From Stromatinia cepivora (lineage: Eukaryota; Ascomycota; Leotiomycetes; Helotiales; Sclerotiniaceae), in the NCBI GenBank assembly GCA_014898415.1, contig RCTD01000017.1:1177001-1241000 (forward strand): a stretch of DNA of 64,000 bases, in the 5' to 3' direction. A model generated the notes under the pieces. The model was given only the letters and a program-made list of their open reading frames with translations, was not told where the DNA came from and searched no databases. Position 1 is the first letter of the stretch, and each line of letters opens with the position of its first letter. The position numbers were made by a program, and so were the translations under genes. Below, in pieces: positions 22,798-35,447 of this stretch.

Positions 22798-25578
22798 TCA
22801 GCAATCATTCATGAGTTTATTGGTTGGCCAATCATATCCCGTTTCGTTCCATGCCTAAAAAAAAGATTGAGAGTCAGTCCATAGGTAAATACATCATCTC
22901 AATCCACCCTCCCTCAACCCCACAAAAGAAAAGCCAAACTCCAAACACAACAAAAAACAACAACATACCGTCAAATTCGGATTCAAATAAGCAACCGGAT
23001 GTTCCCTAATATACTCCGTCGTCTCATACCCCTCCGGATCACACGTAACACTCTCCTCACCCTCCCTCTGATAAATCCTCACATAATCCACATACATGGT
23101 TGTCGGAAACCGTAGCTCCCCAATCAGTATCTCGCTCCACGATCCACTAATCCCCAAATTCAATACCATACTCATGGGTTCCTCGCTCACCTGTCTCGAT
23201 GCTACATTACCATTTTGACCAATCGCTCTTCCATCCATCATAAAAGTTTGTTGATCCCCTACAAACCAGGCGATTTTTCCAGTGCTAGATGTTCCGGGTA
23301 TATATTCGAATGCGTATTTTTGATATGCGGATCCATCGTACCAATTATTATTTAAGAGGGTAGTTCCACTAATCGCTTGTTGAAAAGGTCCCCCGCAATA
23401 ACTATTCATATTCGTGGTATTGTAATCGGGGATTTGTAAAAAGACATAGTTGGGTCGATACCAAATATCAAATGGCGCGACTTGAAATGATTGTGTCACA
23501 ACGCCAATCCGATTATTGGGATCGACACTTCCCTCCAAAACATCGATTTCAGGGGCTCCGCGACCGGTACCTGGTGTGGGATGATCTTGTCCTTTACACG
23601 TGCAACTATTTAATTTTTGGCCGGGAAGCTTGGAAAGTCCATCCGAGGAGCTCTGGTTGGGTGTTATTCCATAGTCGCAGGAATTGTAGGTGTAGGGCCA
23701 CACGCCTTCGGTGGTTGCTTTGTAGCCTGGTCGGCCGAGATTTCCCATACTCCATACGCCGGGCCAGAGACCAGGAACGCCGGAGGGTCCGGGGAGAGAA
23801 ATGGATACTTCGAAAATGCCACCTTTGAAACAGAGTTGGTTCCAGGAGTTTAGCATGCCGGATTGGTAGGCGAGGTTGTGGTTTGGGAAGGCATCCATGC
23901 GAAGTTGAAGGGTTCCATCGCTGGTTGTGACGGCGACGGGATCTATGGAGTCGTTAGTATGGTGAAGGTGAAAGGTAGTTTTGGAAGTAGAAGTATAGGA
24001 GGGCGGGATGTGTTTTGCATGCATGGAAGCCAGGAAAAGTATGCCCCCATGCACGCAATAATCCCACGATCCGGAATTTCACCTCCATGTAACTTCTCCT
24101 CCCCACCTCCACTTCCATCTGCGTGCCCCTTTTCTTCAATCCTGAACTTTCCAAACCAAAAAAGAAGAAATCTTCGAACTCACCATACCACTCCATATCC
24201 TGCGTAGCTCCATACCAAATATTCGGCGCGGTCCAAAACGGATCATCCCCGGGGTAAAATGTACGATTATTATTATTAAATTCATCGCTGAAAACGAGAT
24301 TGAGCGTCTCTCCATTGAAAGTACTTTTTCTCGTCCTGGCGATTTGGGGCGTGTCGGGATCGATTAGGGTTGTGCGCACGTTTTTGAGGAGGGGGTAGGT
24401 ATTCTGGGTGGAGGAAAGGGTGTTAGTTAGGGATGGGGGAAGTGGGTGGGGAGAGGAAATCAGAGAGAAATAGTAGAAAACGGAAGGGAAAAGTCAAAGG
24501 AAAAAAAGATCATACTCACATTATTAACATGCGCCCAAGCAGGTCCATAATCCACATACCCACTTCCACTTCCCCCCTTCCCCGTGCTCCAAACCCTCGT
24601 CGCAAACGTCAATACAGGCAACAAAATAAAAACACACAGCAATCCAATAACCATAAACACACCACCAATAGCATTAATCAAACTTCTTCTCTCCAACCAT
24701 TCATGCCACGTAGGTTTAAAATTCCGATCGTCATTTTCATGAGGCATGTGTAAATCATCATCATCTTCAATCTCATCATCATATAGAATAAAACCCTTCT
24801 CACCACCGAAATAAGGATCGAATGCTCCAACGCGATCATCTGGATAATTCCAATTTTCGGGATCGAGGATTGCGGATGTAGAATCGCGGAAGGGGTTTCG
24901 CGGTATGGAGGGAAGGGAATCGGAGGAGCTAGATGCTTGACTTATGTATATTGGGAGTGGTATGTTGGGTCCTGATGGACCGGGAGTAGAACTCGAGCGT
25001 GAACTGGGATATCGTGAATAATCATGGCCTAGATCTTTTAAGCCTTTCGGTGTACCCATACGTGCATCTCCTATTTGTAGACCAATTCCTGCTAATTCCG
25101 ATTTCCGCCGTAGAAATAGTTGTGGAGAACTTAACCCTTTTCCCTTCTTTTTTGCCATTCCATTATGTTGGGTGTTGGTGCTTGAGGTTGTAGAGGTAGG
25201 AAGAGGGAGATCGCCCGATGAGGAGGAATCTCTAAGTGATATGGTACCACCCATTAGCCCACTCTTCGTTTCATCACTGCTATTGACCGATGTCGAAGAA
25301 GTTGAAGGGTTGAGAGGCGAAGATACAACTGGTAAATATGATTTTCGATTCATGCTCAATGTCGATGGACGTCTTTCCATTTGTGAAGCACTCGAGAGCC
25401 TCCGTGAATCTGTTTGTACAACATCTGCTGCAGATCTAGGTGAATTCAATGTACCAGCACTAACTTCCGTTGCTAATGACATATTTGATCGGCCAGCTTG
25501 TGTCATTTCCATAAGAGGTTGTTGAGGATTGGGCATCCCAACATTTTTAGGAGGTGATACTTTTCGTAATGGCGACAT
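22798..25578 (-). CDS. KRE6: KRE6/SKN1 family beta-1,6-glucan synthesis protein
   Basis: Type II membrane glycoprotein of the secretory pathway, with a GH16-like domain, needed for cell-wall beta-1,6-glucan. Exons on the minus strand: 25578-24520, 24403-24184, 23942-22969 and 22854-22798, total 769 aa. The N-terminal 300 residues are Ser/Thr/Pro-rich and cytosolic. A single membrane anchor spans about 301-326 (NAIGGVFMVIGLLCVFILL). The lumenal GH16 fold starts near LVFSDEFN and carries the nucleophile/acid motif EIDVLEG at Glu558-Asp560-Glu563. The fourth exon adds the family's C-terminal ending AWNETGYDWPTNKLMNDC, which would be lost if the third exon were simply read through. Introns are 116, 241 and 114 bp, longer than in neighbouring genes. 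The start is the ATG at 25578. Skn1 versus Kre6 cannot be told apart, as most filamentous fungi have a single or mixed type. Confidence 0.95.
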
Positions 25579-27345
25579 TGTGTTTGTAATTTCTCCCACT
25601 TGGATTTTCTGAACCGTATAACGGCTCTCAAGATGTCTCTATAGCTATTTCCAGCTAAACCAAGCTAGATGCAATATTCCTCATCGAAACCATGTAAATT
25701 GATTCTTCCTGCAGAATTTTCCTAGGGAAATTGATCATAAATCTGTAGTGAATGACATTCTACCTAATGAGCGTGAATTACCTATAGCTCCAAATTTTGC
25801 ATTGCGAATTCGGCGATACACACAACACTCTACCTAAAGCACCCGCCAAGAGCGTGACGTTTTGAATTCGACACTTCTTTTCCGGCAGCGACAAAGAAGC
25901 TTCGATGGTTACGTAGCTGTCCGGACTTGGCTTGCTATCTTTTGTTGAAGTGGCTCTGGAATGTGGAAAATGCGCGCCACAGGACTGATAAGAGCTATTA
26001 ATGGAAGATTTCCCGGGCTTTAATGCTTATCGGACTTCAACGAAAGAATCGAATTTATTTTTAGTAAACGACTGAGGCTTGGTGAATATTTCTGTTTGTT
26101 AACTAGTGATAAACAGCACGAAATGGGGAGAAAGCGACAGTGATGATCGTGATGATGCAAAAACGATAGTATTAAAGTAGAAGAGGATAAAGATGAGATG
26201 AAAAACCCAGATAACGAGGGAAAAGAAAGTATTCATGGTACAGAAGGTCATTTCAAAATGCAAAGGATAAACTCGAATGCAATGATACCCGTCGGATCCC
26301 AGTCTGAGACCACCAATTATGTCTTACTTCAATAGAGTAGAATATGCACGTGTGAAGCCATTCATTTGCATACGATATAATTGCCCAGCGAATCAGCTAC
26401 TGTATGGAATGAGAACATCGGAATCATATTTTTCTTCGTCCGAAAACCTGCAATGTTGACAGGGCGCGTTGTGGCGTATTGGTGAGTAGATCGAGATGAA
26501 TGCGGCTATTTTGAACACGTACTAACGTGTCCAATTCGACAATCACATACAAATCGCTCTTGCTGAGAACGTGTTGTCCATAATATAAGAAAGCAAACAA
26601 AATCAACAAAATAACGAGAAAGTAGTGTTCCCGAACCAGAGATCATTCATGCCAGGGGCCGGATGGCTTCATGTACCGTACCTGGTACTTCACACTAGCG
26701 AACGTTGTACTTCATTAGGCTAGGAACCAATCAGTTTAACCAATAATATGCGGATATCAAATTGTGATAGGACACATGTTTCGTTTTGTACTTTCATATC
26801 GCATTTTCTTTTGCAAATCGCTCTTCTTCCATTTATCTTCTCGCTTCTCTCTGCCCCCATAAAGTCTGTGCTCTCATGCTCTGCCATCCACCCATTGAAG
26901 ATCTCCACAACCTCCGCCCTATTAAAGGCTTATACATATAATTTCATACCAGCCTTCTTCCCGAAAGTGTGATGCCACCATCAGTTGTGTTCCCAAAGAA
27001 CCCCCAAGCATTTAGTTGTCTTTAACATGATACCTCCACGCGTCTTGGACTTTTCGCCTCTCCTTTTGTCATCTCTCGTTCGTAATATAAATCCAGAACA
27101 AGTCTCCTATCCTCGAGCAACGCATGAAGTGCTTTTCATTAAAGATTAAATCTAATCATCGTGCCTAACCACTGCCGCGTTTCGTTGGTGAGGGGAATAC
27201 GAATCGCGGAACTTTGGACTTTGGTAGATTGCAAATCTGCAAAATTTGACAAGCAACGTGGACAGTATATTCGTGTAATATCCCTACATATGTGACCTTG
27301 TGTGGCCAATCAAAAAAATATGTCTCTTCTCGTACTAATATTGTT
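25579..27345. other. Intergenic region upstream of KRE6
   Basis: About 1.77 kb of KRE6 promoter and the 3' flank of the Cys-rich gene at 27346. Short ORFs on both strands (26424-26609, 26720-26972) overlap without motif. I see nothing else. Confidence 0.45.
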
Positions 27346-28825
27346 TCATGGACCTGATCGAGCATTTTTCCGTGAGGATGAGTTTTGTCGACGGCTGGCT
27401 TCTGGTTCTTCATCTTCAATGTCCCACCCGAGAACTGACTTTAATGAATTCAATTCTTTTTGAAGCTGTTGAAGTCCCCCTTGAACCCCGCTTATTACAG
27501 TAAACAATTGTCTTTGTGTGCTCTTCGAGGATTCGCCAATAAGAGATCTCTCCATCATGTGAGGACTAAGAGTTGAGACAGGATTGCTGGCAACCTGGTC
27601 ATTGGGAAAATTATTTATCGGCTGGGCGAGTTGTCTGTTTGGAGGAGGTGGACCTCCCTGCTGCACGAGTTGTCTCATTGAATGTGGTTCACCGGTATAG
27701 AATCGTGGACGATGCATTACTATTGGAGTTGCTCGCGCCTGCTGCCCATTTCCGACTACTTCTCCTTCATCTATATTGCCTTGATCGAATTCTTCGCGGG
27801 CAATTTGAGCTTGTAGCAAGGAATCTAATTCCGCCTCTTGAGCTTCCTTCAACCCTGGGGTTCTTAACGGTGGCCTTGGTATGGATGGAAGCGGCGGATA
27901 GGGACTGACATAATGGCCGGGTGAATTGAATCTATTGAATATGCTGGTTTCGTCGTCGGTTGATGCCTTTTCGAGGTCTGATCTTTTTCGTTTGGATGAG
28001 CTTTCGTTTGTATTCGCATATCTCAAAGCTCTGGCATCTTGAGTCCCTAAAGTTGCAGAATCCGACTGTTAGTAAAAGTGCCTCCTCTCGAGGAGAAAAT
28101 AAGTTAGAGATATAGATACCCAAATACTGTATTCTCAAACTGCACTTATTCCCTTTACTCGTGAAAATACAAGTCGCGCAAGCTCCTTGAAACCATTCTT
28201 CCAATACAATACAATGAGAAAATCGTCCGTAGCCCTGATCACAATGCGTACATGGTTTTGTCATGATTCTCCCTCTGGTAGCTACCATACATGCACCTCT
28301 CTGCTGGACGCGTTGACTTTCAGTCGATTTTTCCGGTGGTAATGCCTGACCCTCGCGCCATGGTAGGTCGCGCATTTCGGGAAGAACTTTGATGCGATCG
28401 AGGAAGGTTGGCTCATTCCTATGGTTGCTAAATGAGTAGCGCCTGTCATTCGCATCATCTGAAGAGATATCTCCATGGCTGGGTTCTCTTCCATTGGATC
28501 TTTCTTCGCTCCTACTTTCCGGCGCTTGTCCTATCTGTGCATTTTCCTGATCTTGACCCATTCGTACTTGTGCTTCGTTGCTGATCGCACTGTTTGTCGT
28601 GCCTGTTTTGGACGCGGCTGCCCTATGTCTCCTGGAACGCATATTATCTACCTCACGTTTCCTTTTCGTTTTTCCCTCTGGTGATTGCGAATTTGTTTCA
28701 GAACGATTGCGAGGTTCTGGAGCTGGAGCTGGCGCGTTGTCTGGGGCCCGTCGCGTCCAAAGTCCTGGTCCGTTGGCTGAGTATCGTGTTTTGGTAGATG
28801 CAATACCACGGTCGCGAAGTTCCAT
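27346..28825 (-). CDS. Cys-rich DUF3716-like protein, paralog A
   Basis: Two exons on the minus strand, 28825-28120 and 28046-27346, give 468 aa; the 73-bp intron has a TACTAAC branch site and a TTTAG acceptor. The N-terminal half is polar and basic (KTKRKREVDNMRSRRHR could be a nuclear signal). LPWREG precedes a seven-cysteine module, Cys179 to Cys228, spaced C-x12-C-x2-C-x9-C-x10-C-x2-C-x8-C (CMVATRG, CTHC, CATC), which I take as a zinc-binding fold of the fungal DUF3716 kind. A Pro-rich middle follows, and near the C-terminus an amphipathic helix SGVQGGLQQLQKELNSLK. The neighbour at 29492-31302 has the same layout, the same cysteine spacing and the intron at the same codon position. Function unknown; a nuclear protein that dimerises by its C-terminal helix is inference. 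Confidence 0.85.
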
Positions 28826-29491
28826 TTTAGAAGAGGTGGTTTAGCTATGCGGCGGATTCGATGGGGAGAGATTTTGTTGATGTGCAGGGCTAAAGTAAAT
28901 CAAATGCCTAGCTGGAGGTGGTTAGGCATTACTGATAACCTTAATTTTTTCTCTTATCGGTGTGCCTAGGCTTTTCTTCTTAGACTCCCGTCTCTAAATG
29001 AACAAAATAGTAGACAAAATTGGGAAGTAGACTTTATTGAAATGACATTAGTTACCTAGGTACTCAATGTATTTCTCAATCACTTTGATAATCATGGAAA
29101 GTGAATATAGAAGCTAGAAAATCTATTTATTCACCTCATTTTGTTGAATCTGTTTCGAGGTGATTCGATGCTCTATCTTGACTAACAGGGACTGCAAGTA
29201 TTAGCATTGTTCTTATACAAATCCCGCCTGTTTTCGCTTATGAAGATCCTTCGCCAGATTAGCTTCTAGACGAAAAGCTTGAAAATCTCTCCAAAGAATT
29301 CCGCAGCTTACAGATAATTAATTGTAAAAGGATCCCATTTAGATCACTTGTGTCACCGTGATTTATCAAGGGCCCCTATTTCTAAAGTCACGCATTTTTA
29401 TTGCTATTAAGGTATAGTATAGTAGCTATTTTACATATGTACCCTGTACGCCGCAATGCTTTTGAATTCAGAATGTCATCGTATCAACGTA
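28826..29491. other. Spacer between the two Cys-rich paralogs
   Basis: 666 bp, promoter of paralog A and 3' end of paralog B. AT-rich; no ORF or repeat of note. I see no remnant of the other paralog in it, so the duplication is not very recent. Confidence 0.5.
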
Positions 29492-31302
29492 TCAATTATC
29501 ATCATCCTCTACGCCAAGTGTCTTCTTCAACTGATTGAGTTCCCTCTGAATATTATCAATACCTCCTTGGAGACCACTAATGATTCCCATTAGCTGAAGT
29601 TGCTTTCGCTTTGGCAAGGTCTCGATGAGCGGAGCCGAGGCAAAAGAGAGCCCAGATGGAGTTGTAACAAAGGTTGGTTGGTAAGGTGGTAGCTGTTTGA
29701 CTTTTTTCGCGGGTTGCGACGATGTCAATCCGTTGCTCATTCTGCCATTTTGCTGATCCACGAAGCCTCCGAAAGCGGCGGGAGGAACGCTGTTAGGTTG
29801 AACTTGAAATTGTGGTTGAGGTCGACCATGCTGTGGCTGAGCTTGTGGAGGTGGAGGGGGAGGGGGAGGGGGAGGAGGAGGTTGATATTGCTGTTGCTGC
29901 TGTGGCTGAGCTTGTGGAGGTGGAGGTGGAGGGGGAAGTGGAAGTTGATATTGCTGTTGTTGCTGCTGCTGTTGCCGCTGTTGAGCTTGATATTGCCCTT
30001 GTGGTGGTTTAACTTGCTGCTGTTCTGGCTTCGCCTGCGGCTGCTCCGGCTTGGTTTGCTGGTGTTGTGGTTTTGGGATTTGTGGTTTGGCGAGATTTGG
30101 GAAAGTAGGTTGAGATCCTTGCTGGGTTTGGTTGACAGAAGCCCAGCCGGTGGATGTTGGTCTGCTTGGAGCTGATTGGGGGGTATTGGTACTTGGGGTG
30201 TTGCTTGGTTTTCTGGATGGTTCCTTAACGGCTGTTTCCTTATCAGCCGAAGAAGTTTGGCCAACAGACCTCCTGGAGCCGCCATTTCGAGTATTAATTG
30301 GGGTAGACGAGTTGCGCGTAGCCATATGTGGAGAGTTGACATGTGCCCATGAGGCTGCAACATGATTTAGAGATGAACGAGGCGGGCGTCCTCCACGCGA
30401 CTTTGCAGATCCCAAACCTGTGTCTACTACAGGAGGTTCTTGCCAGCCTGTTTGAGGTAGCATTTCTGGCTCTTCGACTCGGGCTCTCTTTGCTGGTGGA
30501 CCAGAATGCATGTCTTCTTGAGCGTGTGTTGTTGAAGTAGATCGATCTGGTGTCTCCTTTACTGTATTTTTTCGTGAACCTGAACCTGAAGTTCTTCGTG
30601 AACCTGAGCTTGATTCCTCGGCAGCTGGCGACGACCGAAGTCCATCTTCTGGATGAAATTCTTCGGGTTCGACTAGATAGAAATTTGATTAGTATATTGG
30701 TGATAGTTTGTTGCAAAGATCAACTTACTATCTTCATTAGTCTTGATGCTGCAACGGTTTGGTCTGCCACTCAATTGACAACTAGCGCATGCTCCCTTGA
30801 AGAATCCCGGCAATGCGATACACAATTCGAACTTGCCTCGACCATTCGCACATGAATGGCAAGGGCTTTCAACTTCATTTCCTCGAGTCGCAAGTAGACA
30901 ACCAAACCTAATTTGCTTCCTACGTGAATCGCCTCCAGTTTCAAGTTCAGAGCCAGCTTCAACTCCGTCTCTCCAAGGTAGAGGACGTTTCGCCGGCATC
31001 ATTTGTAATCTTTCCTCCATTGTGGATGAACCTGGATCTCTGAATGATATTTGATTCAAATACTTTGGCTTAGTCGTGCTCTTTTGTTTAGATGCTGAAC
31101 TGGCACTCGCAATCGAAGCTCCGTCAGCTTGTTCTGGCTCGGGCGACTCGAGGTTTTGAGGTGTATCGATCACCATTTTGTTTTTAGGTTCGAAATCAAT
31201 ATCCGATCCTATTGATTCTGGTGAAGATGGCGCTGCCCACTCTTCATCGCCATCCCCCTTGACAATGATAGTATCGTCGTCTCGGCTTCGTCGTGGGGGC
31301 AT
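29492..31302 (-). CDS. Cys-rich DUF3716-like protein, paralog B
   Basis: Two exons, 31302-30729 and 30672-29492, with a 56-bp intron (GTAAGT..CTAATC..CTAG), give 584 aa. The acidic N-terminus (about 1-100) is followed by LPWRDG and the seven-cysteine module Cys135 to Cys184 with exactly the spacing of paralog A (CLLATRG, CHSC, CASC). The intron lies eight codons after the last Cys-containing codon, in phase 1, as in A. The second exon encodes a Ser/Pro-rich region, then long poly-Gln and poly-Pro tracts (about 390-470), and ends with the helix SGLQGGIDNIQRELNQLK and an acidic tail. The Gln/Pro expansions are absent in A. Low-complexity tracts and the zinc-like module suggest a nuclear regulator, but no function is known to me. 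The reverse strand of the Pro/Gln region makes a spurious Leu/Trp-rich ORF. Confidence 0.85.
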
Positions 31303-31919
31303 GTTTTAAAATCGCGTTGATGGAAGTAATTGTCGTGATATATTTAAAAAAAAAAACCCAAGGTGAAATTAGATCGCTCTGACCCTTGTATTTTAGATCT
31401 AAATATATGCCGCTTTTATCTCTTATCGGGACGGCACATTAGGCTGGAAAACTGTTGAAATAATTTCAAGGTGAGATTAGATCAAGTTGAAGAATTTTTC
31501 ATGTAGACAATATTAATGAATCTAAAAGGGTCGGGTAATGGCTGAAGGACTCACAGCTGACTACAGCACAGTTGTGGGCAGATTTTATCTACTTTGTCGG
31601 TAGATATTTTAGTTCGGGATTAGTTCCTAGTTCTTTCTCTATTAGGTAAAGGTCTATCTAATTATCTAATTACCAAGTTGAAATTCAAGAAACTATTTTC
31701 CTTGATCGGCGATTAGTAGTACTATAGCACGATCTTCTTATGAGGGGAAGTGAATAGTTGTTATGTATTCTATATTGTTATATATCGTTGGGCGCGTGAT
31801 ACGCTAGCTATATGATTACAATGCGTCATTTCTCGTGGCATGGCATGGCCTCATTATAATCTAGACTGCCTTGTGCTGACATGTTACATCAGCTGTAATA
31901 CAAATTTACATTAGCTTGT
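31303..31919. other. Short intergenic region
   Basis: 617 bp between paralog B's start and the 3' end of the Mit_KHE1-type gene, both on the minus strand. No ORF, RNA gene or repeat that I can support. Confidence 0.5.
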
Positions 31920-32811
31920 CTATTTTTTCTTGCTCTCTTCCTCGGTCCGACCCAATCGTTCTTTTTCTTCCCTCAGCTTCCTTTTAGCTTCAAGATCATT
32001 TTCTACTTGCCATACAGCTCGATCAAGTTCCATTTGCAATTCAGGTATGTCTAATGCCTTCGCAATTTTCTTTCCGTCAGAAGCATGGAGTAGCATAGTC
32101 TCAACATTCGACACGTTCGAATTGGATGACTTTGTAGGAGTCGTATCTTTCGGATTAGGAAACGGGATCTTGTTCCTCAGATATAACTCGTCTAATATCT
32201 TAGATGGCTTTGCTGCAATAAGATTCTGCTTTAGAAGAAATTCAATGTGTTTAGATCCTGCCAGTGCCTTCCAATGGCTGTATGCACGAAAACATAGATA
32301 AAAGAAGGGTAAATTCGGGATACTGGCTGGTATTAGCGTTTGAAGAATATTGTGGAGGCTGCAGCTGCACTTACATAGGAACAAGCGCAAGGGGAGCAAC
32401 TATAGGCATCCCAATGATTGAACCCCACAACCTCGTCTTATGAAGTTGTTTTCTTTCTGTGCCAAGTATTTCCAAAATTTCCAAAACTTTTTCTTGTGGA
32501 AGAAATTTTGAGGGAAATGAGACCTCGACCTTCTCTTTATCACTCAATTCTTCCTCTTGTCTTCGTTTAGACAGGGGAGGTACCGACTTCAACCCCCATT
32601 CCTCGTATGGTATTCTCTTCAGAGCCTTGGTCCCAAACTCAACTACCTTCTTCTGCCATCCCGAATCCTTCTTCTCCCAACTATTCCAGAGGTTGTTCGC
32701 CTTTGTAGTTGTCTTATCTAGTAAGGAAACCTCATTTGTAGTTGTAACATTAAGACGCTGACAGTAAATAAGGGTTCGACGCGTCGAAATGGGAAGTAGG
32801 TAGAGGCGCAT
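31920..32811 (-). CDS. Mit_KHE1-family mitochondrial protein (K+/H+ exchange-related)
   Basis: Exons 32811-32375 and 32322-31920, joined by a 52-bp intron (GTAAGT..CTAATA..CCAG), give 279 aa. The opening MRLYLLPISTRRTLIYC is, from my knowledge of the family, the hallmark of fungal mitochondrial K+-H+ exchange-related proteins (yeast YDL183C type). A short hydrophobic segment at about 132-152 (GSIIGMPIVAPLALVP, then IIPNLPFFYLC) spans the splice junction and is probably membrane-embedded. The C-terminal 60 residues are a charged helix (ENDLEAKRKLREEKERLG). The family is placed at the inner mitochondrial membrane; the transport role is indirect. Without splicing the first ORF would stop just after the hydrophobic segment. 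Confidence 0.8.
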
Positions 32812-33436
32812 TATTCGTCCTTCTTGGACAGAAAATTAGATGGAAAGTCTATACAATCATACCGTTCGCGGCAGACACTTTGGGAAAGAAATATTGCGTC
32901 GTACACTCGTTAGGCGTTATGCGTGAAAGGTCATTCGTTATACGTCTGTCTGTGAAAATCGTACTTTATTTCAATTGTATTTGAGTATAATGGATATGAT
33001 GTGATGTGATATTCCGTTCCGTCCTGGACTTCTTTCTTTCTTTATTTTTAACTGATTAGATAGATAGATGAGCTAGAAGAAAACCAAAATTTAGAAACCT
33101 TTTTGCCTGGATTCATGAGGCCTAACTTCCAATCGCAGGTACAATGACGCATGAAGATAACCTTGTGGGGGAAAGATTTCTATCCAACTATCTATCTAGG
33201 TACCTAGTAGGAGGTACCGATACGCTTCGATAGGTTAGGTCGATATGTATTACCTACCTACCTACCTACCTAGGTAGTATTTGAATCTTTGGGTGGATGA
33301 AAAAGATTCAATACATATGCAGTTGGACATTATCCTTGTTAGACCTTAAAATGACCTTAAAGATCCCATGAATATAAATCCCATGTTAATTATAAACCTT
33401 GTCTTATTCGCTTTGCTAGAGCCTAGAGCCTAGAGC

Positions 33437-33468
<32 letters not shown>

Positions 33469-33983
33469 GGCCCATTATTTTTTTGTTCATGGTAATAATC
33501 TAATCCGTCTACTCCATAATGTTGGGTTTTAATGTTGCTTCAGTGGTCCTCCGTAGATCATTTAATCTTTTGTTCAGACTACTACCCACCCAACTCTACC
33601 TAATCTTAAGCAACCCGCAACCGCGAAACAACAACATCAAAAATAAACCATCCTCTTCCCCAATTCTTTTTCATCCTCTAATTTTCATTCATACACTCGT
33701 TACTTCAATCCATTCCATTTACATCAATTCCCTTCTTATAATATTTGTTTCATAACTAACTCTAACTCTAACTCTAACTCTAACTCTAACTCCAACTCTA
33801 CTTTTTTTTATTTCTTACTTTTATTAGGGAAGGGTACAATGCAGGAATAGGAGAGGGGTCGACCGCGATTGAAGCGTCGTTCAGGGTTGCTCCATCGCGT
33901 GTTGGAAGAATACAAGAAGTGTCAGACATTTTACAACTTACTCTGCGACTGCGACAGAAGATATCGGGGGATATCCCAGTATT
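32812..33983. other. Divergent promoter region rich in short repeats
   Basis: 1.17 kb between the Mit_KHE1-type gene and SRF1. Holds a TACC tetramer run (33251-33274), CATAGTC x4 (near 33437-33466) and TAACTC hexamers (33757-33798). A 78-codon ORF (33519-33755) has no family features. Confidence 0.5.
33757..33798. repeat. (TAACTC)n hexamer repeat
   Basis: About seven units of TAACTC, the last degenerate, 190 bp before the SRF1 start. It is not the canonical fungal telomere unit. Confidence 0.85.
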
Positions 33984-35447
33984 ATGGCAACATCAGACAG
34001 ATTGCCACGGACCACACCTGGGCTGGGACTACCGCTGGAGGCATATAATAATTTTCAACATGATTCCCTTACAGTGCCACGCCAATTCTCGGATTCTGCG
34101 AGCATCGGTTCATCTGAGAATGCTGCCATGAAGGGCAAAAAAAGAGCTGGTTCTCAGCATGCCAGTCGACCTAAAGCCTACTCATCCTCCTCTTATAAGA
34201 CCTACAGTACGCAAAACACACATTCGACAAGTGGCATACATGCCCAAAATCGCGCATCTCAAAGAGAGGCTCGTTCACTTCCTGGTAAGTTATTGGCCCA
34301 CGGTCAAATCCTCGACCTGCACTTACCTGTCAAAAGCTTGGATAGACTCGTTTGAAGACGACAATGACCCAGCGCCGTTACAACCTAAAAGGGTTCCCAC
34401 CCCTTCAAGAATCCATCCAGCACAGCATAATTCTACTCAAACTCAATCCTCACGAAGAATTTCTCTCGATGGATATGTTGACTCCGATGATGATACGTAC
34501 AATGCCATAAGCGATAAGAAAGTAGAGACGGGTTTCTTTGGTGGTTTGCGCGAACCGGTCAGGGGTAGGAAATGGGATCATGCTAGAGATGCGGAACCTG
34601 TTATTGTGAGATCTGGAATACTACCGAATGCTGCTGTGTGGCGAACTTTTATCAAAGCATCTACGTATGGTATACCAGAAGGAGAGGAGCACACGCTGGT
34701 TGACCAAGCCTTTTTAAACAACCTAACTCCTGGCTACGATAGACCGTGGTGCGGAGATTTGGAGAAAGGAGAAGGTGACGATGACGATAATATCACATCT
34801 CTCATATACAACAAAAAGAAACGGGAAACTTTCATAAAACGCGTGCAGGTAGGTTCCACGCCCCGAATTTTGTCTTGAATGATTAGCTGACGTTACCTAG
34901 CAAACTATTCTCATGAATCCTTATGTTCCCCTTATTTTTCGACTCATTGTGCTTATAACTTCTATCATCGCCTTGAGCATCGCAGCCTCAGTTCATCATC
35001 TTTCGAATAAATACTCATATTCTCAAAGTCCATCTACAACTATGGCAATTGTTGTAGATGTAATTGCTATCCCGTATACTCTCTACATGACTTGGGATGA
35101 ATATACAGGCAAACCTTTAGGCCTTCGAGCTCCGAAAGCCAAAATACGACTCGTTCTTTTAGATCTTTTTTTCATTATTCTTGAAGCTTCTAATTTGACC
35201 TTAGCGTTTGATGCGATATCAGACAGCAACGGGAGCTGCAAAGTCGGAAACACGGGCTATAATGGTGTGATTTGCCATAGAGCTAAGACGCTCTGTGCTA
35301 TAATAACGATAGCATTGATTGCATGGGGAATGACTTTTGCAGTTAGCATATTCCGGTACGTTGCCTTCCCTGAAGACATTTCTTAGTTGTTGCTAATGAT
35401 CTCTCAGACTTGTAGAAAGGGTGGGTGGTCGAGAAGAGGCTGAATGA
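33984..35447 (+). CDS. SRF1: SRF1, regulator of phospholipase D
   Basis: Four exons, 33984-34284, 34337-34848, 34901-35355 and 35408-35447, join in phase to 435 aa. The N-terminal 200 residues are polar and Ser-rich, followed by a conserved cytosolic block (WRTFIKASTYGIPEG, LTPGYDRPWCGDLEKGE). The C-terminal half has four membrane spans: IFRLIVLITSIIALSIAASV, MAIVVDVIAIPYTLYMTW, KIRLVLLDLFFIILEASNLT and LCAIITIALIAWGMTFAVSI, with the family motif DEYTGKPLGLRAPKAKIRL between the second and third. The last exon only adds LVERVGGREEAE. In yeast, Srf1 activates the phospholipase D Spo14 at membranes. The assignment rests on remembered family blocks; membership is strong, the regulatory role in this species is inferred. 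Confidence 0.88.

Noticed and set aside
29714..30175. Leu/Trp-rich ORF opposite paralog B
   Set aside because: It is the reverse reading of the poly-Gln and poly-Pro tracts.
33757..33798. Interstitial telomere repeat
   Set aside because: Unit is TAACTC, not CCCTAA/TTAGGG, and it is short and in a gene promoter.
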